Assembly: GCF_002088975.1 (NCBI RefSeq)
Contig: NZ_NCST01000061.1
Span: 124,001 to 188,000 of the forward strand
Reading direction: 5' to 3'
DNA: 64,000 bases
Source of the DNA: Henriciella aquimarina
GTDB lineage: Bacteria; Pseudomonadota; Alphaproteobacteria; Caulobacterales; Hyphomonadaceae
This document shows positions 15,980 to 25,297 of the stretch, in pieces. The notes beneath the pieces are model-generated. The model searched no databases. It was not told where the DNA came from and was given only the letters and a program-made list of their open reading frames with translations. The translations under genes were made by a program, and so were the position numbers. How positions within the stretch are numbered: position 1 is the stretch's first letter; each line of letters opens with the position of its first letter.

Positions 15980-17691
15980 GCGGTCTGGGCGGCGAGGGCC
16001 GTGATCCCGTCATCCTCACGGTGTGAGATGAAGCTCGCCACCTTGTCGGCGCGATAGGTTTCGCTCTCGATGGTCGAGACCTTGTAGTATTCCGAAGAGA
16101 CGGTTTCCGGCGTCAGCGTGACGAGGATGTAGCCGTGCCCGTTCGGGTCGTACCAGTCGACATCCTCATTGGCCTCGGCGAAGAGCTCGCCCAGATTGGG
16201 GACATCGTTCACATATTTGCCCATGCCGGGTGAGGTGACCGAGGTGCAGCCGAATTCCACACCGCGCCGCGCGCCCGCCTTGTCATGCAGCGTGTTCGCC
16301 CAGGCCGTGTGTGTGTCGCCGGTAAAGGTCACGAGCCGGGCACTGGCCGCCGAGGCGTACGCATAGAGGCGCTCGCGTGCCGCCGGGAAGCCGTCCCAGG
16401 CATCGAGATTGAACGGCAGGCCCAGCTGGCTGAACGGGATCATGCCGGCGACATAACCTGTCTGGGCGGCCTGCTGTTCAGGGGTGAGCTTTTCCATCAT
16501 GTTCGGCGGTTTCACCGTGGCGAGGATCACCTGATTGGCGAGCACTTGCCAGGCCTTGCCGGAGGCTGTCGATGTCTGCAGCCCCTTGTCGAGCCAGCCT
16601 TCCTGCACCTTGCCGAGCATGGTGCGGTTTTCGTCATTCACCCGTGCCATGACGGCTTGGGCTTTGGCCGGCACCTCTTCCGGGGCCACGCCGGCAAGTT
16701 CCGCGCCCCAGGCGATCTCTTCTGAGCGGCCGGTCAGGCGGGATTCAAGGCAGAAGACAGTGGCGACATCGCCAAAATCGAATTTCCGGTAGATGCCGGT
16801 AAAGGCCCGTCCGGCCTGCGGGTCGCGGACCGGCAGCCATTCCATATAGGCTTGGACGGCGGCCTGTTTGCGGTCGGTCCAGTTGCCCTCGGTTTCGGGC
16901 TGGTGGTTTTCCGCACCCGTGCGGTAGGAATTGTTGGCGCTTTCGTGATCGTCCCAGGTGCAAAGCCAGGGCGCGGCAGCGTGCGCGGCCTGCAGCATGG
17001 GATCGCGCTTGTACTGGGCGTGGCGCATCCGATAATCGCCTAGCGTGACGATTTCCATCGGCGGCTCATGATTACGGCCAAGGGCCTGGCCGATCTCGCC
17101 GCCATACCCGTCGACGCCGTATTCGTAGATATAGTCGCCAAGATGGATGACTGCGTCGAGATCGGTGCGCTTGGCGATGTCGTCATAGACGTTGAAATAG
17201 CCGAACGGGAAGTTCGAGCAGGAAATGACCGCGAATTTGACCGGCGCCGCGCCCGATGCGGCGAGCGTTTTCGTCCGCCCAATGGGAGAGACGATATCGC
17301 CAGCCGTGGTCCTGGCGGCGAACTGGTAGAAATACTCTGTGCCCGCTTCAAGGCCGTCAGCATCCACCTTCACGGTGAAGTCACGGCCAGGCGCGGCTTC
17401 GGCCGGCGTCTGGCTGACAATGTCGCTCATGTCGCGGTCGCGCGCCACGATCAGGCTGACCGGGATGGGCGAGGTCGTCTCTTCATCGGCGGGCGTAACC
17501 CGCGTCCAGAGGATCACCCGATCGGTGAGCGGATCGCCGGAAGCGACACCATGATCGAAGCGCGCTTCGCCGGCAAAGGCCGGGCGGGTGTCGGCCAGCG
17601 GATTGTCGCCTGTGCCCTGGGTCGCGCATGCGGCCAGGCCGGCTGCGCCTGCGCCAAAGCCGAGGAAATGACGCCTGGAAATCTTGCTCAT
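15976..17691 (-). CDS. phoD: PhoD-family alkaline phosphatase, Tat-exported lipoprotein
   Basis: PhoD hydrolyses phosphate mono- and diesters outside the cytoplasm, giving phosphate under starvation. The 571-residue protein starts with a twin-arginine signal, [18 protein letters not shown], ending in LAAC, a good lipobox, so it is likely a Tat lipoprotein. The N-terminal fibronectin-like domain ([15 protein letters not shown]) precedes the metallophosphatase domain with [37 protein letters not shown] and [12 protein letters not shown] motifs that bind Ca and Fe. A PHO-box-like repeat lies upstream, so the PhoR/PhoB system in this window may control it. Confidence 0.93.
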   Translation of the reverse strand: MSKISRRHFLGFGAGAAGLAACATQGTGDNPLADTRPAFAGEARFDHGVASGDPLTDRVILWTRVTPADEETTSPIPVSLIVARDRDMSDIVSQTPAEAAPGRDFTVKVDADGLEAGTEYFYQFAARTTAGDIVSPIGRTKTLAASGAAPVKFAVISCSNFPFGYFNVYDDIAKRTDLDAVIHLGDYIYEYGVDGYGGEIGQALGRNHEPPMEIVTLGDYRMRHAQYKRDPMLQAAHAAAPWLCTWDDHESANNSYRTGAENHQPETEGNWTDRKQAAVQAYMEWLPVRDPQAGRAFTGIYRKFDFGDVATVFCLESRLTGRSEEIAWGAELAGVAPEEVPAKAQAVMARVNDENRTMLGKVQEGWLDKGLQTSTASGKAWQVLANQVILATVKPPNMMEKLTPEQQAAQTGYVAGMIPFSQLGLPFNLDAWDGFPAARERLYAYASAASARLVTFTGDTHTAWANTLHDKAGARRGVEFGCTSVTSPGMGKYVNDVPNLGELFAEANEDVDWYDPNGHGYILVTLTPETVSSEYYKVSTIESETYRADKVASFISHREDDGITALAAQTA

Positions 17692-17726
17692 GGTTCGCTG
17701 CTCCTCCCGAAAAACAGTCTTCTCTT

Positions 17727-17744
17727 ATGCCAACATCATGACGA
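17727..17744 (-). promoter_or_regulatory. PHO-box-like direct repeat upstream of phoD
   Basis: Read on the minus strand, TCGTCAT and TTGGCAT are 11 bp apart, as PHO half-sites are; each matches 5 of 7 positions of CTGTCAT. On the plus strand they are ATGCCAA (17727-17733) and ATGACGA (17738-17744). The site lies about 35 bp before the phoD start. It is a weak match on its own, supported mainly by the phosphatase gene. Confidence 0.35.
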
Positions 17745-17775
17745 ATCCGCGAAACCCGGTCTATAAGCTGCAGCG

Positions 17776-18783
17776 ATGAGCAAGCTGACCGCCACTGCCG
17801 CACCGGGTGACAACGGAACCCGGCTTGACCGTTTCCTGTCCGAACAGTTTCCGGACCTGTCGCGGTCGCGCGCCAAGGCGCTGGTGAAGGAGGGGGCGGT
17901 AACGGTGAATGGGGCGGTCTCCGACGACCCGAAAGCCGCCGTGCGCCCGGGCGTGACTTATGAGCTCGACATGCCGCCGCCTGTTCCGGCCACGCCGGAG
18001 CCGGAGGACATTCCGCTCGATGTCCTGTTCGAGGACGAGCATCTCATCCTCGTCAACAAGCCGGCCGGCATGGCCGTGCACCCGGCGCCGGGCAGCTGGC
18101 AGGGCACGCTGGTCAATGCGCTGCTGCATCACTGCAAGGGTGAGCTGCCGGGCATTGGCGGGGTCGAGCGCCCCGGCATCGTACACCGGATCGACAAGAA
18201 CACGACCGGCGTGCTGGCTGTTGCCAAGACCGAAGCTGCTCATGCCGGCCTGTCGAAGCTGTTCAAGGCGCACGATATCGACCGGACCTATCTGGCCCTT
18301 ACGCGCGGGGCGCCGCGCCCTCTGGTGGGCAGTGTCGACATGGCGATTGCGCGCTCGACAGCCGACCGCAAGAAGATGGCCGTGGTGCGCGACGAAGAGA
18401 GCGATGCGGGCCGTCATGCGGTCACCCATTACCGTGCGCTGGAAACCTTCGGGGAGCTGGACAAGGGCACGGGGCTTCCTGCGGCGGCCTTGATGGAATG
18501 CCGGCTGGAAACGGGGCGGACCCACCAGATCCGCGTGCACATGGCGCATATCGGCGCGCCGCTGATCGGCGATCCCACCTATGCGCGTCATCGTGGCATC
18601 AAGGCGTATGGCTCAGGTGAGGCGTTCAGGGAGGCGACGACGCTGGCGCGGCAGTTCGACCGTCAGGCCCTGCATGCCGCGAGCCTCGGTTTCGTCCATC
18701 CGGTCACGGGAGAGAAGGTCTTCGCCGAAGCGCCCCTGCCGGCCGATATGGCAGACCTGCTGGCGGCGCTTCGCGCGATGTAA
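17776..18783 (+). CDS. rluD: Ribosomal large subunit pseudouridine synthase, RluD type
   Basis: The 335-residue enzyme converts uridines to pseudouridine in 23S rRNA helix 69 region, if it follows E. coli RluD. An S4 RNA-binding domain (GTRLDRFLSEQFPDLSRSRAKALVKEGAVTVNGAV) comes first, then the catalytic domain with HRIDKNTTGVLAVAKT, where D140 is the nucleophile, and later GRTHQIRVHMAHIGAPLIGDPTYA. The RluA-family TruA-like fold is complete. It is divergent from phoD and convergent with ald, and is a single-gene unit. A second RluA-family gene and an RsuA-family gene also lie in this window. Confidence 0.93.
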   Translation: MSKLTATAAPGDNGTRLDRFLSEQFPDLSRSRAKALVKEGAVTVNGAVSDDPKAAVRPGVTYELDMPPPVPATPEPEDIPLDVLFEDEHLILVNKPAGMAVHPAPGSWQGTLVNALLHHCKGELPGIGGVERPGIVHRIDKNTTGVLAVAKTEAAHAGLSKLFKAHDIDRTYLALTRGAPRPLVGSVDMAIARSTADRKKMAVVRDEESDAGRHAVTHYRALETFGELDKGTGLPAAALMECRLETGRTHQIRVHMAHIGAPLIGDPTYARHRGIKAYGSGEAFREATTLARQFDRQALHAASLGFVHPVTGEKVFAEAPLPADMADLLAALRAM

Positions 18784-18788
18784 GGGCT

Positions 18789-19910
18789 TCAGACCTGCGG
18801 CTTGAACCAGCCGGGCAGCTTGTAGGTCATGCCGAGATCTTTCGCGACAGGCTCATGCGTGATGTGGCCTTCAGCGACCGTCAGGCCATTGGCGAGGTGG
18901 ACATTCTCGTTCAGCGCCGCATGCGTGCCCTTGTTCGCGATCTGCATCACGAAGGGCAGGGTGGCATTGTTCAGCGCATAGGTGGACGTGCGCGGGACGG
19001 CGCCCGGCATGTTTGCGACGCAATAGTGCAGGATGCCGTCGACATCATAGATCGGATCTTCATGCGTCGTCGGATGCGAGGTCTCGAAACAGCCGCCCTG
19101 GTCGATGGCGATGTCGACAAGCACGGCGCCCGGTTTCATCGTCTTCAGCTGTTCGCGCGAAATGAGCTTCGGGGCCGAGGCGCCCGGAATGAGAACGGCG
19201 CCGATCACGAGATCAGCTTCCTTGACGGCGGCATCAAGCGCGGCCTTGGTTGAGAACATCGTCTTCACGAGGCCGTTGAACTGACCGTCCAGCTCCGCGA
19301 GGCGGTTATTGTTGCGATCGAAGATGGTGACATCGGCGCGCATGCCGACAGCAATTTCCGCGGCATTCGTGCCGGAAACACCGCCGCCGACAATGATGAC
19401 CTTGGCCGGTTGCGTACCCGGCACGCCGCCGAGTAGGAGGCCGCGGCCGCGTTTGGTGCGCATCAGCGCCCAGGCGGCAACCTGCATGGACATGCGCCCG
19501 GCGACCTGGCTCATCGGACGCAGCAGCGGCAGGCCCCCGGATGGTTCGGTCACCGTTTCATAGGCGATGGCCGTACAGCCAGACTTGATCAGACCTTCGG
19601 CCTGGACCGGGTCCGGGGCCAGGTGGAGGTAGGTGAAGAGGGTATGCTCAGGCGTCAGGCGCGCGGTTTCTTCCGGCTGCGGCTCTTTCACCTTCACGAT
19701 GAGCTCGGCCGCCTTGAACACCTCGTCGGCATCGGCCGCGATCTTCGCGCCGACATCGGTGTAATGCTTGTCGATAAAGCCTGAGCCGGTACCAGCGCCT
19801 GCCTGGATGAAGACATCATGGCCGGCATTGACGAGATCACCGACACTCTCGGGGGTCAGCCCCACGCGAGATTCCTGTTTCTTGATCTCAGTCGGGACAC
19901 CGATGCGCAT
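18789..19910 (-). CDS. ald: Alanine dehydrogenase
   Basis: Ald interconverts L-alanine and pyruvate plus ammonia with NAD. The 373-residue protein keeps the known catalytic residues at the same numbers as the M. tuberculosis enzyme: R15 (EIKKQESRVGLTP), K75 (VKVKEPQPE), H96 (YLHLAPD) and D270 (DIAIDQGG). The NAD site is VIIVGGGVSGTNAAEIA at about 171-187. Length and C-terminus (AKDLGMTYKLPGWFKPQV) are normal. The gene lies behind phoB and has palindromic DNA in its upstream gap. Ald is often activated by Lrp/AsnC regulators; no such gene adjoins it here, the nearest Lrp gene being near 42.5 kb. Confidence 0.97.
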   Translation of the reverse strand: MRIGVPTEIKKQESRVGLTPESVGDLVNAGHDVFIQAGAGTGSGFIDKHYTDVGAKIAADADEVFKAAELIVKVKEPQPEETARLTPEHTLFTYLHLAPDPVQAEGLIKSGCTAIAYETVTEPSGGLPLLRPMSQVAGRMSMQVAAWALMRTKRGRGLLLGGVPGTQPAKVIIVGGGVSGTNAAEIAVGMRADVTIFDRNNNRLAELDGQFNGLVKTMFSTKAALDAAVKEADLVIGAVLIPGASAPKLISREQLKTMKPGAVLVDIAIDQGGCFETSHPTTHEDPIYDVDGILHYCVANMPGAVPRTSTYALNNATLPFVMQIANKGTHAALNENVHLANGLTVAEGHITHEPVAKDLGMTYKLPGWFKPQV

Positions 19911-19938
19911 GGGCTCTCTCCAGAAATAATGGCTTCAG

Positions 19939-19978
19939 TCTAGCCGTGCGGCTAGAAGCTTCTTGCCAAATTTGCAAG
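19939..19978. promoter_or_regulatory. Palindromic DNA between phoB and ald
   Basis: TCTAGCCG-TG-CGGCTAGA (19939-19956) is an 8-bp perfect inverted repeat with a 2-base centre; next to it AGAAGCTTCT (19954-19963) and CTTGC-CAAATTT-GCAAG (19962-19978) are further palindromes. No U-rich tract follows the first stem on the minus strand, so it is more likely a protein site for ald than a clean terminator of the phosphate operon. Function not shown. Confidence 0.4.
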
Positions 19979-20002
19979 AGTTTCTGCCACAATCGTGCGG
20001 GG

Positions 20003-20689
20003 TCAGGAGCCCTTGAGGGAATATCCTGCCGAGCGGACCGTGCGGATCGGATCGTCGCCGCCCTGGCTCATCAGGGCCTTGCGCAGCCGGCCGACATGGA
20101 CATCGACCGTGCGGGCCTCGACATAGACATCCGAGCCCCACACCCCGTCCAGCAGCTGCTCGCGCGAGAAGACGCGGCCCGGATGCTGGATGAAGTAGTC
20201 GAGCAGGCGGAATTCGGTCGGCCCCAGATGGATGTCGCGATTGTCGCGGCTGACGGTATGGGTGGTACGGTCGACAGTAATGTCGCCCACCGTGATCTTG
20301 TCTTCGACCAGGGCCGGGCGGATGCGGCGGAGCACGGCGCGCACACGGGCCATGAGCTCGGTCGTTGAGAAGGGCTTGGTGACATAGTCATCCGCCCCGG
20401 TATCGAGGCCGCGAATGCGGTCGCCTTCCTCGGAGCGCGCCGTCAGCATGATGACCGGCAGATTGGCGGTTTCGGGCTTGGAACGGATCCGCCGGCAGAC
20501 CTCGATCCCCGGCACTTTGGGCAGCATCCAGTCGAGCAGCACAAGGTCGGGCACCCGCTCGTCCAACTGGATCATGGCTTCATCGCCATCCGGGGCGATG
20601 GTCGTATCATAGCCTTCGCGTTCAAGATTGTAGCGGAGGAGTTCGGCGACGGCCTTCTCATCTTCTGCAATCAGGACAAAGGGTTTCAA
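20003..20689 (-). CDS. phoB: Phosphate regulon response regulator PhoB
   Basis: The 228-residue protein has a receiver domain with acidic pocket E9/D10, phosphoacceptor D53 (VLLDWMLP) and K105 (DYVTKPFS), and an OmpR-type winged helix from about residue 130 (LGPTEFRLLDYFIQHPGRVFSREQLLDGVWG, VDVHVGRLRKAL). When phosphorylated by PhoR it binds PHO boxes and activates phosphate-starvation genes. The start is TTG, with AAGGAGG about six bases upstream, and it overlaps the phoU stop (TTGA). It is the last gene of the minus-strand phosphate block. Confidence 0.95.
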   Translation of the reverse strand: MKPFVLIAEDEKAVAELLRYNLEREGYDTTIAPDGDEAMIQLDERVPDLVLLDWMLPKVPGIEVCRRIRSKPETANLPVIMLTARSEEGDRIRGLDTGADDYVTKPFSTTELMARVRAVLRRIRPALVEDKITVGDITVDRTTHTVSRDNRDIHLGPTEFRLLDYFIQHPGRVFSREQLLDGVWGSDVYVEARTVDVHVGRLRKALMSQGGDDPIRTVRSAGYSLKGS

Positions 20690-21408
20690 CGCGAGCCTCC
20701 TTCGGCCTTGAGGCGCGCTTCGACATGGTCGCCGGTCGCTGTTTCGCCGGTGACCATGTAATAGACGGCCTTTGCAATATTGGTGGCGTGGTCCCCGATC
20801 CGTTCGAGGTTCTTCGCCATGAAGATCAGATGGGTGTTGGAGCCGATCTGGCGCGGATCCTCCATCATGTAGGTCAGCGTCTCACGGAAGAAGGACGTGT
20901 AGTGGTCGTCGATGTCATCGTCCATTTCGAGGACGGTGATCGCGGCCTTCACATCCTGGCGCAGATAGGCATCCAGCGCCATCTGCAGCTGTTGTGAGAC
21001 GGCCTTGGACATCCGCTCGATGCCCTTGACGGCGGCGCGGTTCTCGTCGCCGGTCAGTTCCAGGCAGCGCTTGCCGATATTCTTGCAGAGATCGCCGATG
21101 CGCTCGATGTCGCCGGCGAGCTTCATCGCGCCCAACACGGCGCGCAGGTCGGCGGCCATCGGATGGCGCAGGGCAATCAGCCGGATGATGGCCTTCTCGG
21201 CCTCGGCTTCCAGCTCGTCGATGGACTCGTCGCGCTTGATGACCTGGCGGGCGAGTTCGAGATCGAACGTCACGACGGCCCGGCTGGCATCATTGATCAT
21301 CGACTCTGCCAGCCCGCCCATACGCAGCAGGTTTGCGGAGAGATGCTCCAGTTCGTCGGTGAAGGCAGTGACAATGTGTTCTGACATGTATGGTTCGTTC
21401 CGGGCCAT
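20686..21408 (-). CDS. phoU: Phosphate transport regulator PhoU
   Basis: PhoU joins the Pst transporter to PhoR and keeps the regulon off when phosphate is plentiful. The 240-residue protein shows the two three-helix bundles, each with its metal-binding ExxxD-type motif (FDLELARQVIKRDESIDELEAEAEK and VLEMDDDIDDHYTSFF) and GDIERIGDLCKNIGKR / LERIGDHATNIAKAV repeats. I use the ATG at 21408, whose A is shared with the pstB TAA stop (TAATG); the in-frame ATG at 21387 is an alternative since many PhoU start at SEHIV. It overlaps phoB by four bases. Confidence 0.93.
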   Translation of the reverse strand: MARNEPYMSEHIVTAFTDELEHLSANLLRMGGLAESMINDASRAVVTFDLELARQVIKRDESIDELEAEAEKAIIRLIALRHPMAADLRAVLGAMKLAGDIERIGDLCKNIGKRCLELTGDENRAAVKGIERMSKAVSQQLQMALDAYLRQDVKAAITVLEMDDDIDDHYTSFFRETLTYMMEDPRQIGSNTHLIFMAKNLERIGDHATNIAKAVYYMVTGETATGDHVEARLKAEGGSR

Positions 21409-22229
21409 TATCCAAAGCGGCCTGTGATATAATCCTGTGTGCGGGTGTCTTCCGGATTGGTGAAGATCCGCTCGGTGTCCCCGTATTCTACCAGTTTCCC
21501 GAGATGGAAGAAGGCTGTGCGCTGCGAAACCCTCGCAGCCTGTTGCATTGAGTGCGTAACGATCACGATGCAGTAACGTTCGCGCAGTTCGTCGATCAGT
21601 TCCTCAATGCGCGCGGTGGCGATCGGGTCCAGCGCCGAGCAGGGCTCGTCCATCAGGATGACTTCCGGGCTGACGGCGATGGCGCGGGCGATGCACAGGC
21701 GCTGCTGCTGCCCGCCGGACAGCCCCGTGCCGGGCGCCGGGAGCCGGTCCTTCACCTCGTCCCAGAGGCCGGCCTTGCGAAGCGAGGATTCGACAATCTC
21801 GTCGAGTTCCGACTTGCTGCCCGCGAGACCGTGAATACGCGGGCCATAGGCGATGTTGTCATAGATCGATTTCGGGAACGGGTTCGGCTTCTGGAACACC
21901 ATGCCGACGCGGGAGCGCAGCAGGACCGGGTCGATGGAATGATCGTTGATGTCGGCGCCGTCCATGAAGATCTTGCCGGTCACCTTTGCCGACTCGATCG
22001 TGTCGTTCATCCGGTTCATGCAGCGCAGGAAAGTGGACTTGCCACAGCCGGACGGGCCGATGAAGGACGTCACCGCCCGGTCTTGTATGGCCAGCGAGAT
22101 ATCGAAGATTGCCTGCTTGTCGTCATAGAAGACGTCGATGTTTCGGCAGTCCACTTTGATCATTTCGGCCATATTGGCAGCCCGTTCTGATTTATCGGTT
22201 TCGGTGAAGTCTTCGACATTTCCGTCCAT
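21408..22229 (-). CDS. pstB: Phosphate ABC transporter ATP-binding protein PstB
   Basis: The 273-residue ATPase drives high-affinity phosphate uptake. The Walker A is [10 protein letters not shown], the signature [14 protein letters not shown], Walker [13 protein letters not shown], and the H-loop [12 protein letters not shown]. The C-terminal [25 protein letters not shown] is family-specific. The ATG at 22238 touches an AAAGGAG ribosome site with no spacer, whereas the ATG at 22229 has nine bases of spacing, so the latter is chosen. A 20-residue acidic N-terminal extension precedes the usual PstB start. Confidence 0.96.
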   Translation of the reverse strand: MDGNVEDFTETDKSERAANMAEMIKVDCRNIDVFYDDKQAIFDISLAIQDRAVTSFIGPSGCGKSTFLRCMNRMNDTIESAKVTGKIFMDGADINDHSIDPVLLRSRVGMVFQKPNPFPKSIYDNIAYGPRIHGLAGSKSELDEIVESSLRKAGLWDEVKDRLPAPGTGLSGGQQQRLCIARAIAVSPEVILMDEPCSALDPIATARIEELIDELRERYCIVIVTHSMQQAARVSQRTAFFHLGKLVEYGDTERIFTNPEDTRTQDYITGRFG

Positions 22230-22231
22230 GA

Positions 22232-23815
22232 CTACCATCTCCTTTCAAAGCGGCGTCTCAGAATGATCGCGATGAGGTTCATCAATACGAGAAAGACGAG
22301 CAGGACAATGATGGCAGCCGCTGTTTGCGGCTCCCAGGCCCGCTCGGCGCCTGTTGACCATTTGTAGATGAGCACCGGCAAGACTGTGGATTCGTCGGTG
22401 GGGCTGTCCGGTACTTCGGCGACAAAGGCGACCATGCCAATGAGCAGAAGCGGCGCGGTTTCGCCCAGGGCGCGCGCCATGCCGATAATCGAGCCGGTCA
22501 GGATGCCGGGCGCGGCAAGCGGCAGGACATGATGGAAGACGGCCTGCGTCTTCGAGGCGCCAACGCCGAGCGCAGCGGTCCGGATCGATGGGGGCACGGA
22601 TTTCAGCGCGGCCCGTGAGGCAATGATCACCGTTGGCAGCACGAGCAGGCCGAGCACGAGGCCCCCGACAAGCGGGACAGAGCGCGGCAGACCCATGAAG
22701 TTGATGAAGACGGCTGCCCCCAGCAGGCCGAAGACGATCGACGGCACGGCGGCAAGATTGTTGATGTTGACCTCGATGAGGTCGGTCACGCGGTTCTTGA
22801 CGGCGAACTCCTCGAGATAGACAGCCGCGAAGATACCGACCGGAATGGCGAGCATGGCGCAGACCAGCATGGTCAGAAGGGAGCCGACAATCGCAGCGGC
22901 GGTACCGGCGAGTTCCGGATAGGTGCTGTCGGAATTGGTGAACAGGGTCGTGTTCGGGACGCTTTTCACGCGGCCTTCATCCTCGAGCAGCATGGTCCAC
23001 GCAATCTGGCGGTCGGTGACGGTGCGGTTGTCCTGCGCCTGTTCCAGGGCCAGGCCGGATACGTCGGCGCCGGAGACGGGCGCCTGGGGTGTGCCCGCAA
23101 TGTATTCGAGGCTGGCCGTGTTGCCATCGAGGCCTGTCATGCGGAACCAAGTGCTGCCGATCTGAATGAGTGCGGTCGGCGTTGCTTCATCCTCACGGAA
23201 CTTGTCGAGCGCGGACTGGAGGGGTTCGGCCTTGCCCAGCGTGATGTTGAACCCGTCATCCATCGAGCCGCTGACGGCGCCGGCCTGGCCAAGATTGACG
23301 GCCTTGCGCCTGGTGATGCCGCCCTTGAGATAAAGGTCGATATCGTCAGCCAGGGCGACCGAGAAGCTTTGCTGTGTGCCGATATTGGAGGGCGTGTCGG
23401 CCGTCTTGCGGGCCAGCGGCAGTACGGCGAGCCGGGTGAACAGGCCATAGAGTTCGCGCTGCAGGGAGAGGCCGGGATCTTCCGGCAGGAACTGGTCGGA
23501 CAGCTCGTCCTGGAGCAGGAGATTGAACCCGCTGACATTGCGCGCGATTTTCTCCGGATCGCGCTCACCCTCCGGTGTGACATAACTGGCCTCGAGCGTG
23601 GTGTCGAAGGTCAGCACATGGCGGGTGAAGGCCGACGAGGCCTGCATGAAGATCGAGGCGAGCAGGGTGACCAGCGCGACAATCGCGATCCCGATGGCCA
23701 GCTGGCCATAGAGCTTGAAGCGGCTCTCGGCGGCATGGCGCTTCTTGAGGCGCTTCAGGGCGGCGTCCGTGACGAAGGTGCCCTGTTCGGAGGATGGGGG
23801 CACGGGGCTATTCAT
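22232..23815 (-). CDS. pstA: Phosphate ABC transporter permease PstA (long form)
   Basis: PstA is one of the two membrane subunits of the phosphate importer. At 527 residues it is the long alphaproteobacterial form: one N-terminal membrane helix (residues 45-70) and a large periplasmic insert of about 230 residues of the DUF3333 type (for example [21 protein letters not shown]) precede the transport domain, which begins near [34 protein letters not shown]. The EAA-type loop is [32 protein letters not shown]. The start is ATG 23815 and overlaps the end of pstC by 8 bp. Confidence 0.93.
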   Translation of the reverse strand: MNSPVPPSSEQGTFVTDAALKRLKKRHAAESRFKLYGQLAIGIAIVALVTLLASIFMQASSAFTRHVLTFDTTLEASYVTPEGERDPEKIARNVSGFNLLLQDELSDQFLPEDPGLSLQRELYGLFTRLAVLPLARKTADTPSNIGTQQSFSVALADDIDLYLKGGITRRKAVNLGQAGAVSGSMDDGFNITLGKAEPLQSALDKFREDEATPTALIQIGSTWFRMTGLDGNTASLEYIAGTPQAPVSGADVSGLALEQAQDNRTVTDRQIAWTMLLEDEGRVKSVPNTTLFTNSDSTYPELAGTAAAIVGSLLTMLVCAMLAIPVGIFAAVYLEEFAVKNRVTDLIEVNINNLAAVPSIVFGLLGAAVFINFMGLPRSVPLVGGLVLGLLVLPTVIIASRAALKSVPPSIRTAALGVGASKTQAVFHHVLPLAAPGILTGSIIGMARALGETAPLLLIGMVAFVAEVPDSPTDESTVLPVLIYKWSTGAERAWEPQTAAAIIVLLVFLVLMNLIAIILRRRFERRW

Positions 23816-25214
23816 ATTTTTCCCTGTATTTCTGGACGACGCGCAGGGCAATCAGGTTGAAGATCAGCGTGACGATGAAGAGCACGAAGCCGAGCGCGAA
23901 AGCCGAGAGCGTTTTTGCGCTGTCAAACTCGGTGTCGCCGGTCAGCAGCGCGACGATCTGAACGGTAATGGTGGTCAGGTCGGCCGTCGGGTCGGGCGTG
24001 ATCTGGGCGCGCTGGCCGGCGGCCATGACGACGATCATCGTTTCGCCAATGGCGCGCGAGACGGCCAGCAGCAGAGCGGCAATGACACCCGGCAGGGCGG
24101 CCGGCATCACCACCTGCTTGACGGTCTCGGACTTTGTGGCGCCCATCGCATAAGCCCCGTCGCGCAGCGTCTGGGGCACGGCATTGATCACGTCATCGGA
24201 GAGAGACGACACGAAGGGGATGATCATGATCCCCATGACGATGCCCGCGGCGAGCGCGCTTGTCGGCTGGGCGGCGAGGAAGCCGTCGGGGACGAAGGCC
24301 AACCCGTTCACCCAGTTGGCGGTGCTTCTGACGAGCGGGGCGACGAACTGGAGCGCGAAGAAGCCGTAGACGACGGTGGGAATCCCGGCGAGCAGCTCAA
24401 GGATCGGCTTGACGATGCTGCGAAAGCGCGGGCTGGCATATTCGGACAGATAGATGGCCGAGAGCAGGCCGATCGGCGCGGCGACGAGCATCGCCAGGAA
24501 GGCGATCATGAACGTGCCGAAGAAAAGCGGAATGGCGCCGAAATCGGCGCCGGTCTGGGCATTCCATTCCAGCCCGAAAATGAAGCTGAAGAATGGCACG
24601 CGCGAGAAGAAGCGGAGCGCTTCGAAGAAGAGGCTGAGCACGATACCGATCGTGGTGAAGACGGCAATTGCGGCACACATGAAGAGAAGCAGTTTGATGC
24701 CATTCTCGACATTGGCGCGGGCGCGGAAATTCACCGAGAGCTTCCGCTTGGCGACAAAGAAGCCGGCCCATGCCGCCAGCAGCGCAAGGAAGACGGCAAT
24801 AATGCGCGAGATACCGAGCAGGCTTGTATATCGCGCGGTGGCCGCGTCGAAGAGCGCATTACCGGTCGGGCCGGCATCGCGCATGGCGGACTGTTCGGCG
24901 ATCCGGTCAATATACTGGTTGAGCTCCAGCGATCCGAGATCGCGGATACGCTGCGGCAGTTCGCCGGCCAGTTCGCCGCGAACCAGCGTTTCCCCGAACA
25001 AGGCATAAAGGCCAAGCACGATGGCGGCCGGCCCGATCGTCGCCATGGCAACGAAATAGCCATGATAGTTCGGCTGCGAATTCAGGCGTTCCGAGGAGCC
25101 CCGACCGACGGCCACAGCCTCGGTCCGGCCAGCGAAAAACGAGACAAAGCCCGCAGCCGCCAGAACCGCAAAAAGCAACCATGCAATGGGTAGATGTCCG
25201 AACGTTTCAAGCAT
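23808..25214 (-). CDS. pstC: Phosphate ABC transporter permease PstC (long form)
   Basis: The 468-residue membrane subunit pairs with PstA. An N-terminal part with one or two helices and an extracytoplasmic insert (AMRDAGPTGNALFDAATARYTSLLG) precedes the core permease domain: AIPLFFGTFMIAFLAMLVAAPIGLLSAIYLSEYA, the ELLAGIPTVVYGFFAL region, and the EAA loop DGAYAMGATKSETVKQVVMPAALPGVIAALLLAVSRAIGETMIV. It is the first gene of the pst block, directly behind a strong PHO box. No pstS gene for the phosphate-binding protein is seen in the window. Confidence 0.93.
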   Translation of the reverse strand: MLETFGHLPIAWLLFAVLAAAGFVSFFAGRTEAVAVGRGSSERLNSQPNYHGYFVAMATIGPAAIVLGLYALFGETLVRGELAGELPQRIRDLGSLELNQYIDRIAEQSAMRDAGPTGNALFDAATARYTSLLGISRIIAVFLALLAAWAGFFVAKRKLSVNFRARANVENGIKLLLFMCAAIAVFTTIGIVLSLFFEALRFFSRVPFFSFIFGLEWNAQTGADFGAIPLFFGTFMIAFLAMLVAAPIGLLSAIYLSEYASPRFRSIVKPILELLAGIPTVVYGFFALQFVAPLVRSTANWVNGLAFVPDGFLAAQPTSALAAGIVMGIMIIPFVSSLSDDVINAVPQTLRDGAYAMGATKSETVKQVVMPAALPGVIAALLLAVSRAIGETMIVVMAAGQRAQITPDPTADLTTITVQIVALLTGDTEFDSAKTLSAFALGFVLFIVTLIFNLIALRVVQKYREKYE

Positions 25215-25263
25215 GCAGCCACGCAGTCTTCCAAGCCCTTTGGCGCCTCATAACGCGGCTGCT

Positions 25264-25281
25264 TGACACATATGTGACACA
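25264..25281 (-). promoter_or_regulatory. PHO box in front of pstC
   Basis: Two identical TGTGTCA half-sites spaced 11 bp apart (TGTGTCACATATGTGTCA on the minus strand; TGACACA at 25264-25270 and 25275-25281 on the plus strand) match the PhoB consensus CTGTCAT-N4-CTGTCAT closely. A TTATGA hexamer about ten bases downstream could be the -10 element. It lies about 50 bp before the pstC start, between the pseudouridine synthase and pst genes. Confidence 0.75.
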
Positions 25282-25297
25282 TACTGCGCACAGTGAC

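Noticed and set aside
23715-25193. Open frame on the plus strand over pstC
   Set aside because: Low-complexity Gly/Asp/Arg sequence antisense to pstC and pstA.
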